Shown here in pieces: positions 24,401 through 34,581 of a DNA stretch of 64,000 nt (position 1 is the first letter of the stretch; the number at the start of each line of letters is the position of its first letter). The translations under genes and the position numbers were made by a program. This stretch comes from Argyresthia goedartella (lineage: Eukaryota > Arthropoda > Insecta > Lepidoptera > Argyresthiidae). The DNA is taken from contig OX463814.1 in NCBI GenBank assembly GCA_949825045.1, positions 31,948,383 to 32,012,382 of the forward strand, read 5' to 3'. Below the pieces are notes generated by a model, which searched no databases, was not told the origin of the DNA, and saw nothing but the letters and a program-made list of their open reading frames with translations.

Positions 24401-26602
24401 ATTATTTTGTTCGTTTGGGAATAACAATCAGTTTATTTTGTCGAAAGTCGATAGGTTATATATTTTTTCAGTTACAAGAGTTGTAGTGAAGCCGACATAG
24501 TACAATATGTATTGTGGTGGATACTTAAGTACTTGTCGATGTAATATGTTTAGTATGCTTAATTGCTTATGTTACTTACATCATTATTATTTATGTGAAG
24601 TGTATTATGGAAAGTGTATGAATAAATTATGAAAGGAAGTAAAAGAAATAGGTGCCTAGTGTTTGAAATGGAAATAAGTTAGTGTTGTGAGAAGTTGAAT
24701 GACAGAAGATACATGAAGGGATAAGTTATGTTGATGATTGAGATAAAATATGTTTTGTTTATGGCTACGTATAGGTTTGTTTGATCTGATCAGGAAGATT
24801 TAAAAGGATAACAATTATGTTGATATGAGATATTTTATTATATGTGTGGAATGAGATGCAAATTGTTTATAAGGAGTGCGGATTAGTAAAGTTATAAGAT
24901 CGCTATATATTTTATTTGCAAGAAAAATTATGTAATTTCGCTTTACATAGGAAAGTTATGTTTTTGTTTGATTTTAGAATGTTGGTGTTGTGAGTTATAT
25001 AGAGAGTATAGTGAATTAGGTATGAATTTGTTTCTAGAACGAAACAAAAAGAGAATGTTTGGAATGTTGAGATAAGAACTCATGTGCACTGAGTAAGACA
25101 GCTGGGAACACTTCATTTAGTAAGCTTTCGAAAAAATTTGGACTGATCATCCAAGATTTGCAGATTGTCTTAAAATTCGAAGGATTCGTATTGATTGAGT
25201 ATAAGTTATGTTTTTAGTATGGTACTTAACTATTGGCGAGTCCGATATGTTATTGTATTTTCATCAGTCTCAAAGGTACAAGGTACAAGGCACGAATCCT
25301 TCCTCTTCGATCATGACGTGAACGAGTTTCCTTTGTGAGAAGGTGGGATCTCGATGACCTAATAAGCAGGAGCAGGCTCAGGCAGGTAGACCTGGAGCCA
25401 GGTACTAATAGTCTATGTATTTAAATATTGTTATAATAAAAGTACCATAAGACGTCTATAAATAAATAAAAAATGAAAGTACCTATACAAGTGCACTCAC
25501 TATAATGTGAAATAATATGGGATCCGGATACCCTTAAAAAGTACCTATATGAAGTTGAAGCGGACTAAAAATAAAAGACTGATTGATTGAGATTGTTTAT
25601 GAAAAGAAAGTATATTTTGTTGGTTTCAGGAATGAAGGGTTATTATGACATATGATATATTTTATACACAAAGTAAATTTAATGGTTTCGAGAATGTAGG
25701 CATGATATGATAAACTCAAATAAAATACGTAAATAAAGTAAGTTTGTGATTGAAGAAATAAGAGTTGAATAAATCAACAAAGGAAGAAATAAAAGGGCGA
25801 TCCAGAAAATAATGAGAGATTTTAAACATGGCAATTACAAAGTTTTGATTTAGTAATATTTTATTTAATGTGGTTAAACAAAATAATGATTCATGTCGTC
25901 AACCCTTGGTACATTTACTGATTTTAGTACAACCCTAGTAACATTTAGTTGTTTTTTTTTTAACCTATATTTTTATGTTATTGTACAACCGTAAATTTAG
26001 TTGATATTGTATTGCTCTACATATTCAAACATTTATTTTATGTTTTATGTGATAAGATTTTATAATATTATATGAGTTTTAATTTAGTTTAATAAGACTG
26101 AGGAGATAATATTTCTATATAATCATGTTTATTTTAATGGTGTTAGAAACAATATATCGTTTTCTTTATACATTTTATATCAATGACAGTGTATGCTTTA
26201 TCGAAATAGAAATTGTTGAAAATTTACATAAAATAAAATAAAAGTGTTTTGTATACATACAACAAATATCTGTATACTCAGGTTTATACTTAAATGAGAA
26301 GTGCATATGACATATGTCTATTATTCACTTGCTGAAAATTTTCTGATAGATATTCCGAATGTGTAAAAAATTAGGAGATAAAATTTCTAAACATTAAATT
26401 GACAAAAAAAAAAATAACTGAGCTAGTGCTAAATTGAAATGTTTATTTGTAAAATGTTAATTCTTATTATTATGAGATGAGTTACACAGATTTTGAAAGT
26501 AAATATGACTGTTATATCATTATTCTGATGTTATCTTATGTCTAATATCAATTGTTTTCATGAAATTTTATTTAAAAAATATGATACTATATATTTTCTT
26601 TG
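21430..26602 (+). other. Non-coding internal domain of the LTR element
   Basis: About 5.2 kb of AT-rich, G-over-C skewed sequence. There are local duplications: TATTCAGTGTATGGAAGG twice at 23,345-23,395, and GGTGATGGATGTT at 22,926 and 23,750. There are also GATGAT runs. No protein domain is recognisable in any frame. Confidence 0.75.
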
Positions 26603-26618
26603 AAAAAAAGGGGGAAGG
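26603..26618 (+). other. Polypurine tract
   Basis: AAAAAAAGGGGGAAGG directly abuts the 3' LTR, as needed for plus-strand priming. Confidence 0.85.
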
Positions 26619-26733
26619 TGTAGTGTGCGAACACACATTTACCCTATACCTATATAATCAGTATGTATGTATCACTCTAGATCATTAAACGCCTGTCTAT
26701 TGAACAAATGACTCGTCTCATTCACCACCTATA
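26619..26733 (+). repeat. 3' LTR
   Basis: Identical to the 5' LTR at 21,265. The esterase exon resumes a few bases after its end. Confidence 0.9.
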
Positions 26734-26945
26734 GGCTTGATGATTGATGTAGAGTAGATCCTTTGGTATTAATTGATCAAGGACTCGTGAGGGGTGAGAG
26801 AGCGAGCAATAGACAATATTCGTCATTCTTAGGCCTACCATATGCCCAAGTTCATCCGGATGATCCTTTTGGTGTTAGTACTACCGTTTTTAGTTATCGA
26901 AAATATAATGTTAAAGTATCTTAAAAAGTAGTTAAAGTAGCCAAG

Positions 26946-27163
26946 CCGGGTTCGAGTCCCGGTGGGGGCAAATATTTGTTCGATGAGAACGGATGTTTGT
27001 ACCCTAGTCATAGTTGTTTATCTATCTGAGTATAATATTTATCTATATAAGTATGTGCATCGTTGTCTATGTAGTACCCAAGATACAGGGAATCCTAGTT
27101 TGGGGCTAGATCAACGTAAATAGTGTCCAAGGTATTAATATTATTATCTTATTTCTGTTAGAT
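26946..27163 (+). mobile_element. tRNA-derived SINE (family 2) in intron 1 of pseudogene 2
   Basis: The B-box-like GGGTTCGAGTCCCGGTGGGG starts a body ending with GTAAATAGTGTCCAAGGTATT and an ATT tail. The tRNA-like head is truncated. A fuller copy is at 41,501-41,750 (minus strand), and a 3' end alone is at 33,897. Confidence 0.75.
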
Positions 27164-28533
27164 TTTATGACAATGTAGTTTATTTATTGTAGCCATCATT
27201 GCGACACCCTGGTTTTGGAGACTCCGTGTTTAATGCTCACGATCGGATGATAGCATATCCACAAGTCGGCGAAGATGGACTGCTTACGACTAAACATCTA
27301 CGTGCCAGATAAGGCGAGCTCTGACAATCCTCTAGCCGTGCTTGTATATATATACACGGAGGCACATTCGTTAATGGAAAATGCAGGAGGAAACAGTGGC
27401 CCCAATTTGGTTGCACAAGATATAATATTGGTAACTACAAACTACCGTCTGGGTCCTTACGGATTCATGTGTCTCCATGACCCTGCTGCACCAGGTAACC
27501 AGGGTCTCAAAGATCAGCTGGCGGCACTTCGCTGGATAAGACAGAACATTGCTGCCTTTGGAGGTGAACCCAACAATGTGACGTTGGCTGGTCAGAGCGC
27601 CGGGTCAATATCTGTGGGGTTCCACCTCTTTTTAGCAAACGAAAAGCTTTTCAATAAAGCCATATTGCAAAGTAGTGTCGCAGCTACAGATGGAGGTATA
27701 TTTGTCGATAATGACGTACAAGCTGCGATCAAACTAGCCGAGCACCTGGGATTAAACGCAACAGATAATGATAAAGCTCTACAATTCCTAACCAATTCAT
27801 CGCCGAACTTGGTAATAGCTGCATCCAATGAACTTGGGATAGAGTTCCATCCTTGTAAGGAGAAGTCTTACAGCGGAGTTGAGATTTTCGTGGAATCTGG
27901 CCCTTACAATTTATCGAACCCTGACAAAATCAGAAATAATCCTATGATGATTGGTACCACAAGTAAAGAGTTTGCTGGTTGGACATCGTCTACGGCAAAT
28001 AGTGGGTTTTTCTACACAGAACTGAAAGGTAGCTTTGATTTAGAGGAAAAACTACTAGAGGAGGCCTTAGATATAGTGAGACATGTATACCTCGGCGACG
28101 AAGGTGACAGACAACGATACTGTTATTTCACAGTTGGGGTTCTTAAGGTCGGACTTTGAATTCAACTACCAAGTTGAGAGATCTATTGCTGGGTTTATAA
28201 GTGAGAATGCCGCTGACACATACTCTTACGTCTTCAATTATGCGAGTGAGAAAGACTTAGGAGAAAAGGACAACGTACCACACAGCGCAGATCGCAAGTA
28301 CATTTTTGCGAGTGGCTATCATTCCTTTAATGATGAGGAAAAACTTGTTACTGATCGACTCTTTGTTGTGGACGAACTTCGTTAAATATGGGTGAGGATA
28401 AGCGGAAAAAATATATCTCATTTTCGGGCCATTTCACAAATCATGGAATATTTCCAAAACTAGTAACCTCCTTCAAAGATTATAATAAAAGTTACTTGAA
28501 AGATTGATACGAAATGTATGATCTACATTTATT

Positions 28534-28553
28534 GATAACCATCTCGATATAAA
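28534..28553 (+). promoter_or_regulatory. GATA-TATA promoter module of esterase 3
   Basis: GATAAC, 8 nt, then TATAAA (28,548-28,553), 81 nt upstream of the ATG. A further ATTGATACGAAA upstream (28,503) is also present at esterase 4. Confidence 0.65.
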
Positions 28554-28633
28554 ATATAGGAGACTTTTTAAAAGATTCATATTGGATAATGCATTCATAG
28601 TCAATAGTTACTTACTCATTCGAGATATTTAAT

Positions 28634-30456
28634 ATGAGTACTTTTATATTGCTCTGTTTAGTTTTCGTGTTGAGTTGTGTTGATAGTGTTGATGTTAGAG
28701 TAGATCCCTTGGTTCTAATTGATCAAGGGCTCGTGAGGGGCGAGAAATCAAGCGATGGGCAATATTCCTCTTTCTTGGGCATAACTTATGCCCAATGTGT
28801 GTGTAAGTGTAAGTAACTATTAGGTTTATTTTAAAATGGCACGTTTTTATTTCTGTCGATAAAGTGATAACCAAACTGATACGTGATATTGATGGTCAGC
28901 AATGTGTTCAACTGTATTTTTCATTGTTTTAGTTTTCATTGGAACACCCTGGTTTTGGAGATTCAGTGTTCAATGCTTACAATGGAACAATAGCATGTCC
29001 CCAAGTACAAGAAGAAGGAATATTGGATTGCCTTAGACTCAATATATATGTTCCAACCAAAGCCTCCTCTAAAAACATTCTACCTGTGTTGGTGTGGGTA
29101 CATGGTGGAGGATTTATGTTCGGAAAAGGTGGATCTTACAGCGGACCCAATTTGATTGATAAAGACATAGTGTTAGTAACCATTAACTATCGTTTAGGTG
29201 CCTATGGATTTATGTGCCTCGATCACCCTGGAGTTCCAGGTAATCAGGGACTCAGGGATCAGTTGAGGGCTCTCCGTTGGGTGAAACAGAACATTGCAGC
29301 TTTCGGAGGTAATCCCAGTGATGTGACTGTAGCTGGTCAAAGTGCTGGGTCTATTTCTCTCGAGTATCATTTCTTCTCGCCCAATGAGAAGCTGTTTAAC
29401 AAAGTTATAATGCAAAGTGGAGTTGGGGCAACCGATGTGGGTACATTCGTAGCATCTGATAATCAAGCTGCAATCAAGTTATCTGAACATTTAGGATTTA
29501 ATACATCAGATACGGAAAAAGCTCTACAGTTTCTTGCAAATGCATCACCAAACTTAATAGTGACCGCAACTGAAGAACTAGGGTTTGTGTTCCGTCCTTG
29601 TAAGGAGAAGCCATTTGACGACGTAGAAATCTTTATTGAAAATGGCCCTTACAGTATATCAAACTCTAACAAAATTAAAGACACGCCCATCTTGATTGGA
29701 ACTACATTCAGGGAAATGGGTGCTAGGCCCTCGCAGACGGCCAATACTGAAATGTACTACAAAGAGATCGAAGATTGTTTCGATTTGGAAAAAGAAGAGT
29801 TAGAAAAGGCTGCGACTATCGTGAGACATTTCTATATCGGTGATGAGGTCGACATCGAAATCGTTGATTCACAGCTAGGCTTCTTCCGATCGGACTTCGA
29901 ATTCAACTACCAAGTCGAGAGGTCTGTTGCGAGGTTCATAAGTGAGAATGCTGGTAATATCTACCAATATGTCTTCAACTACAACAATGCTTCACACAGC
30001 GGAGAACTCAAGTATTTGTTTGCGACTGATTATGAAACATTCACTGACGAGGAGAAACTAATTTCAGACCGTTTGACGTCTTTATGGTCGAATTTTATAA
30101 AACAGGGGTAAGAATTTAATTTTCAATTTATCAACTAACTTTTGCTTTGAAGTGCCTTTTGCTTTGTTTTGACTAGTTTAAGTTATAGCAATCAAGCCTT
30201 TCTTAAACGAACTCTTATTTATTTTGTATCATATTTGTGTGATGTATGATTGAATTTTATATATTTTTTTTGTAGAACTCCTCAACCTGAAAACAGCGAC
30301 ATATTGCCCTTCACATGGGTGCCAGTGAGCAAGGACTCCAGGCCATATCTGAGCATCGACACGGAGCTCTCTCTGAAGCACAGATTCCGCAGACAGAGCA
30401 TGGCCTTCTGGGACCTCTTCTATAATGCTTATGGACAATACAACAAACTTGTTTAG
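28634..30456 (+). CDS. Carboxylesterase gene 3, suspect exon 1-2 junction
   Basis: Exons are 28,634 to about 28,798, then 28,933-30,107 and 30,276-30,456. The signal peptide is MSTFILLCLVFVLSC. Catalytic features are intact: HGGGF oxyanion loop, GQSAGS, Glu in TTFREMG and His in NASHSGELKY. About 21 nt encoding the conserved VDPANPF-like end of exon 1 are missing (compare gene 4), and GIPYA reads GITYA. The two good GTAAGT donors (28,803 and 28,809) would shift the frame against the phase-0 acceptor at 28,932. Only a weak GTGTGT at 28,799 keeps it, giving 506 residues. It may be a recent pseudogene or poorly spliced. Exons 2-3 are almost identical to gene 4. Confidence 0.85.
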
Positions 30457-30665
30457 GAATATAACTATGGAGATAATTAACATTATTTTAGAATTCTTAA
30501 AATATAATGAGATACTTCTTTAAATGCCCTTAAAGAACTTACGTTGCAGGATTTCTCAAATAGATACCTATTTATACGCAATATCAAGAGCAACATCATA
30601 AGTGGGTTTGAGTGGCTGTAGATACTCAGAATATTGATACGAAACATCTTATGTTACAGTATTCT

Positions 30666-30685
30666 GATAAGCATTTTGGTATAAA
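30666..30685 (+). promoter_or_regulatory. GATA-TATA promoter module of esterase 4
   Basis: GATAAG, 8 nt, then TATAAA (30,680-30,685), 69 nt upstream of the preferred ATG. Confidence 0.65.
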
Positions 30686-30753
30686 AAACACAGTAAGTAT
30701 GTCTTGAATCACTAAGACTTAGGAGACAAACACATTTAATGTTCTTTAAAAAA

Positions 30754-32597
30754 ATGAAGCTCTTTTTATTTCTGTGTTTAGTTTTATTGCTTAGTTGTGT
30801 TAATAGTGTTGATGTTAGAGTAGATCCCTTGGTACTTATTGATCAAGGACTCGTGAGGGGCGCGATAGCGAACAATGGACAATATTCTTCCTTTTTGGGA
30901 ATACCTTATGCCCAAGTAGATCCGGCGAACCCTTTTGGTGTAAGTATAACCTTTGTAATACTGTTTAAAATATCAATTTTCTATCGTTTGTGTGATGACA
31001 TCCCACAGTTCATGTATTTCTTTTAATTTTAGCCGTCTCTGGACCAGCCAGGTTTTGAAGACTCTGTGTTCAATGCTTACGATGGGAACATAGCGTGTCC
31101 TCAAGATGGTGGTGGAACATTGGACTGTCTGCGACTCAATATATACGTTCCTACCAAAGCCACCACCAAAAACACTCTACCTGTTTTAGTGTGGGTACAT
31201 GGTGGAGGATTTATGGGCGGAAGTAGTGGATCATTCAGCGGACCTAATTTGATTAACCAAGACATAGTGTTAGTAACGATTAATTATCGTTTGGGTGCAT
31301 ATGGATTCATGTGCCTCGATCACCCTGACGTTCCAGGTAACCAGGGACTCAGGGATCAGTTGAGAGCTTTCCGTTGGGTAAAACAGAATATTGCAGCTTT
31401 CGGAGGTAATCCCGGTGATGTGACTGTAGCTGGTCAAAGTGCCGGGTCTATTTCTCTCGAGTATCATTTCTTCTCGCCCAATGAGAAGCTGTTTAACAAA
31501 GTTATAATGCAAAGTGGAGTCGGGGCAACCGATGTGGGTACATTTGTAGCATCTGATAATCAAGCTGCAATCAAGTTATCTGAACATTTAGGATTTAACA
31601 CATCAGATACGGAAAAAGCTCTACAGTTTCTTGCAAATGCGTCGCCAAACTTAATAGTGGCGGCGACTGAAGAACTAGGGTTTGTGTTCCGTCCTTGTAA
31701 GGAGAAGCCCTTTGATGGCGTAGAAATCTTTATTGAAAATGGCCCTTACAGTATGTCAAACTCTAACAAAATTAGAGACACGCCTATCTTGATTGGAACT
31801 ACATTCAAGGAAATGGATGCTAGGCCCTCGCAGACGGCCAATACTGAAATGTACTACAAAGAGGTCGAAGAATGTTTCGACTTGGAAGAAGAAGAGTTAG
31901 AAAAGGCTGCAACTATCGTGAGACATTTCTATATCGGTGATGAGGTCGACATTGAAATACTTGATTCACAGCTAGGCTTCTTCCGATCGGACTTCGAATT
32001 CAACTACCAAGTCGAGAGGTCTGTTGCGAGGTTTATAAGTGAGAATGCTGGTAATATTTACCGATATGTCTTCAACTACAACAATGCTTCACACAGTGGT
32101 GAACTGAAGTATTTGTTTGCGGCTGATTATGAAACATTCACTGACGAGGAGAAACTAATTTCAGACCGTTTGACGTCTTTATGGTCGAATTTTATCAAAC
32201 AAGGGTAAGCAATTTAATTTTAAATTTATTATCTAACTTTTGCTTTGAAGTGCCTTTTACGTTGATTCTTATGTATGGTGAACTAATCTAATAACACGTT
32301 TTAGTTAGAGCAATTAAGCGTTTCTATATATTGGTTATATTGGTTTTAAAAGAACTCTTATTCATGTTGTATCTTTTAGTGTTATGAATGATTGATTTCT
32401 TAATATTCTTTTATAGAACTCCTCAAGCTGAAAACAGCGACATATTGCCCTTCACATGGGTGCCAGTGAGCAAGGACTCCAGGCCATATCTGAGCATCGA
32501 CACGGAGCTCTCTCTGGAGCACAGATTCCGCAGACAGAGCATGGCCTTCTGGGACCTTTTCTATAACGCTTATGGACAATACAACAAACTGGCTTGA
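30754..32597 (+). CDS. Carboxylesterase gene 4 (secreted, intact)
   Basis: Exons 30,754-30,939, 31,033-32,204 and 32,417-32,597 give 512 residues. The ATG at 30,754 aligns with the start of gene 2. An upstream in-frame ATG at 30,739 would add MFFKK. The signal peptide MKLFLFLCLVLLLSC is followed by VDVRVDPLVLIDQGLVRG. The enzyme has HGGGF (about 118-122), GQSAGS (Ser about 198), Glu about 322 and His about 416 (ASHSGELKY). A Cys pair at IACPQ/LDCLRL probably forms the usual disulfide. It is the most complete member and is predicted to be an active secreted ester hydrolase. A lepidopteran gut esterase role is inferred from family resemblance only. The intron 1 length is 93 bp, against 3.2 kb in gene 1. 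Confidence 0.95.
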
Positions 32598-32789
32598 GAA
32601 GTAACATCAAATGTAAAAATATATTTAATTTTTCAATCATAAACAAATATAAGTAAAAAACAATCATTATAATATCTCGGACTATCAATTCCGCATCACA
32701 CAACTAAGGGCATCTAGACTCTCGAGATAATGTCATCATCGATATGATCAAAAAAGTACTCAAGTAGGTAAGTGACACAAGGTAACTGA

Positions 32790-32795
32790 AATAAA
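32790..32795 (+). terminator. Possible polyadenylation signal of esterase 4
   Basis: AATAAA about 190 nt after the stop codon. Confidence 0.5.
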
Positions 32796-33544
32796 CACTC
32801 ATGAAACAGGTTTATTTTTAGTACTCATAAGTATGGTTACTTATTTACGAAATGTTACGTCAATATCGATCGCTTTCTGTCGATGAATTAAAATAAAATC
32901 GTGATTTATATTTAAAACAAAGCCAACCCAACTGCATAACATTTAAAAATTATATAAGAAAAGAAATATAAAACAGACCCATGTTTTGTATTAACGGACT
33001 AAAGCGCCGTGCTATGATATGTAAGGACTTGTTGACATAACAAGGCCCTATTACATAAAGCGAATGATTCGCAAGCTAATGAATTGCGTTCGCCAGATGT
33101 CTCGTATTGAATCTTATTAACTTTCACTGTAAAATATAATATTAGTTGCGGCAGATTTCCACCGGTGCGTTTTCTCCGTTCTTTAGTGCGTGACCGGCCG
33201 GTAATGACTTCGACGTGACGACAGTTGACGCGCCTTGGCTGGTGCAATCATCACCAATGCGTCAAACACGCATATCAATTGTACCCTCTTCCGAGGCGAG
33301 GAGCGGATATTTTGCAGTTTGTGTTGCGTATACTTCCGTCTTTAGGACTTACAGTGAATTGGAATACCAAATCTAGGTAGGTATCTTTAGGTATTAACTA
33401 GAGTTAAAAACAGTAACGATAACGAAATAGATGATGATGTACGCATGTTTCTTTTGGCTTTGAGTCTACAATATGTTTGTACTGTGTGCGAGAAGACTGT
33501 AGCTTAAACCGTTGGGTTGTACAACCTGTGTGACAGACGACGGA

Positions 33545-33613
33545 AAAAACGGACGGACACCTGAGTGACAGCAATGGGGCCCCGTTTGGCCCCTTCGGGT
33601 ACGGAATCCTAAA
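33545..33613 (+). repeat. Dispersed repeat end, copy 2
   Basis: GGCCCCGTTTGGCCCCTTCG followed by GGGTACGGAATCCTAAAA. It matches 15,835-15,905. Confidence 0.6.
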
Positions 33614-33896
33614 ATTGGGATTGCACACATATATTTTTGGCGCGACCTCTCACTGCTTTATTATCATCAATCGCCACGACCAAGTATTATTATCGGTGCC
33701 ATGACAGATGCAGTGGCCTCTGCTTTATCTTCGATATCAGTGAAGGACATAAGATGAGATAAACCAAGGTAAGTCAAGGTAATTTCAGAAGGCAATACCA
33801 ATGATACACATAAGAACATACTAAATACATAGGTTTACGTAGGTACACATGACATTACTCAGGTAGGTACTCACTTTATTCCTGAACTCTCTATTG

Positions 33897-33945
33897 GGTG
33901 TAAATAGTGTCCAAGGTATTATTATTATTATTGTTATTACAAGGA
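33897..33945 (+). repeat. SINE family 2, 3' end only
   Basis: GTAAATAGTGTCCAAGGTAT plus an (ATT)n tail, as in the copies at 26,946 and 41,501. Confidence 0.6.
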
Positions 33946-34035
33946 GAATCAAAGTTGATAGCAAGGTTGGGAATTGGGTGAAATAGTCACGATAGAGGAC
34001 CGATCACCCGCCTGTGGTTCAGCGGGCGTCCCACC

Positions 34036-34068
34036 TCATCATCATCATCATCATCATAATCATCATCA
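34036..34068. repeat. (ATC)n microsatellite
   Basis: About ten ATC units with one interruption. Confidence 0.85.
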
Positions 34069-34581
34069 AGGTTGCATTGATTTTACTGCCTGAACATTAA
34101 TTAACCAGTAATTGTCAACGATGCAAACGGCCAAGCTGGGTGAGAGGGAAAGTAAGTGGAAGCCTCGGAAAGATCAACAGCGTAACCACAAGTTAGTGAG
34201 GCAAGAGTCAGAGGTTAACACGTCGTTCGTGCAAGCCACCAGCAGATTGATATGCTTGTGGGTAACAAAGTGATAGTAGGCTATACAGGAAGTTAGACTG
34301 AACTGCACTTCACAGTACTGTTTTGACTCAACAGGTTTTACTTTTATGAGCTCTCGAGTATTTCAACACGAAGTATCAATGTGACATGGGTTCTCGTAAG
34401 AAATCCTGACGAAATACAAAAGTAATAAAAACGTAGCATTGACGGAGTTCTTAACGGAACCTAACCTCCGTTGTTGGTGAACTACGTGCAAAGTCATAGT
34501 ACCAGATAGAGCCGGGCAAGAATCATAGCTTTTATGGTAAGAGTTTCATACACTTCCAAACAAACAAGCAGAGTAACTTAC

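Larger units (their letters stand above)
21265..26733 (+). mobile_element. Non-coding LTR retroelement (LARD-like) in esterase exon
   Basis: Two identical LTRs of about 115 bp flank 5.2 kb of internal sequence. A primer-binding-site-like segment follows the 5' LTR and a polypurine tract abuts the 3' LTR. The interior has no gag, protease, RT or integrase frame, and the longest open frames are about 60 residues. That architecture matches large retrotransposon derivatives, which need proteins from another element. The + strand of the interior is notably poor in C. No clean target duplication is visible. Confidence 0.85.
21218..28391 (+). pseudogene. Carboxylesterase gene 2, disrupted
   Basis: The signal peptide (MKLLLILCLVLVANC) begins at 21,218 and is cut at 21,264 by an LTR element. 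The rest of exon 1 resumes at 26,738-26,873 (VDPLVLIDQGLVRGERAS) and has lost one base near 26,749. Exon 2 runs 27,193-28,391. It has frameshifts near 27,270, around the oxyanion loop (27,345-27,390, where HGGTF is readable only in another frame), near 28,103 and near 28,365. The serine elbow GQSAGS and the His region PHSADRKY survive, but a conserved Cys is Tyr (IAYPQ). No third exon is found before gene 3. Family: secreted COesterase. It cannot encode a working enzyme. Confidence 0.92.
32800..34581. other. Spacer between esterase 4 and HGSNAT exons
   Basis: No exon seen. I looked here for the next HGSNAT exons (a membrane segment, an RLRSVDTFRG-like block) and found none. It contains two dispersed repeat pieces and an ATC microsatellite. 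Confidence 0.6.
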
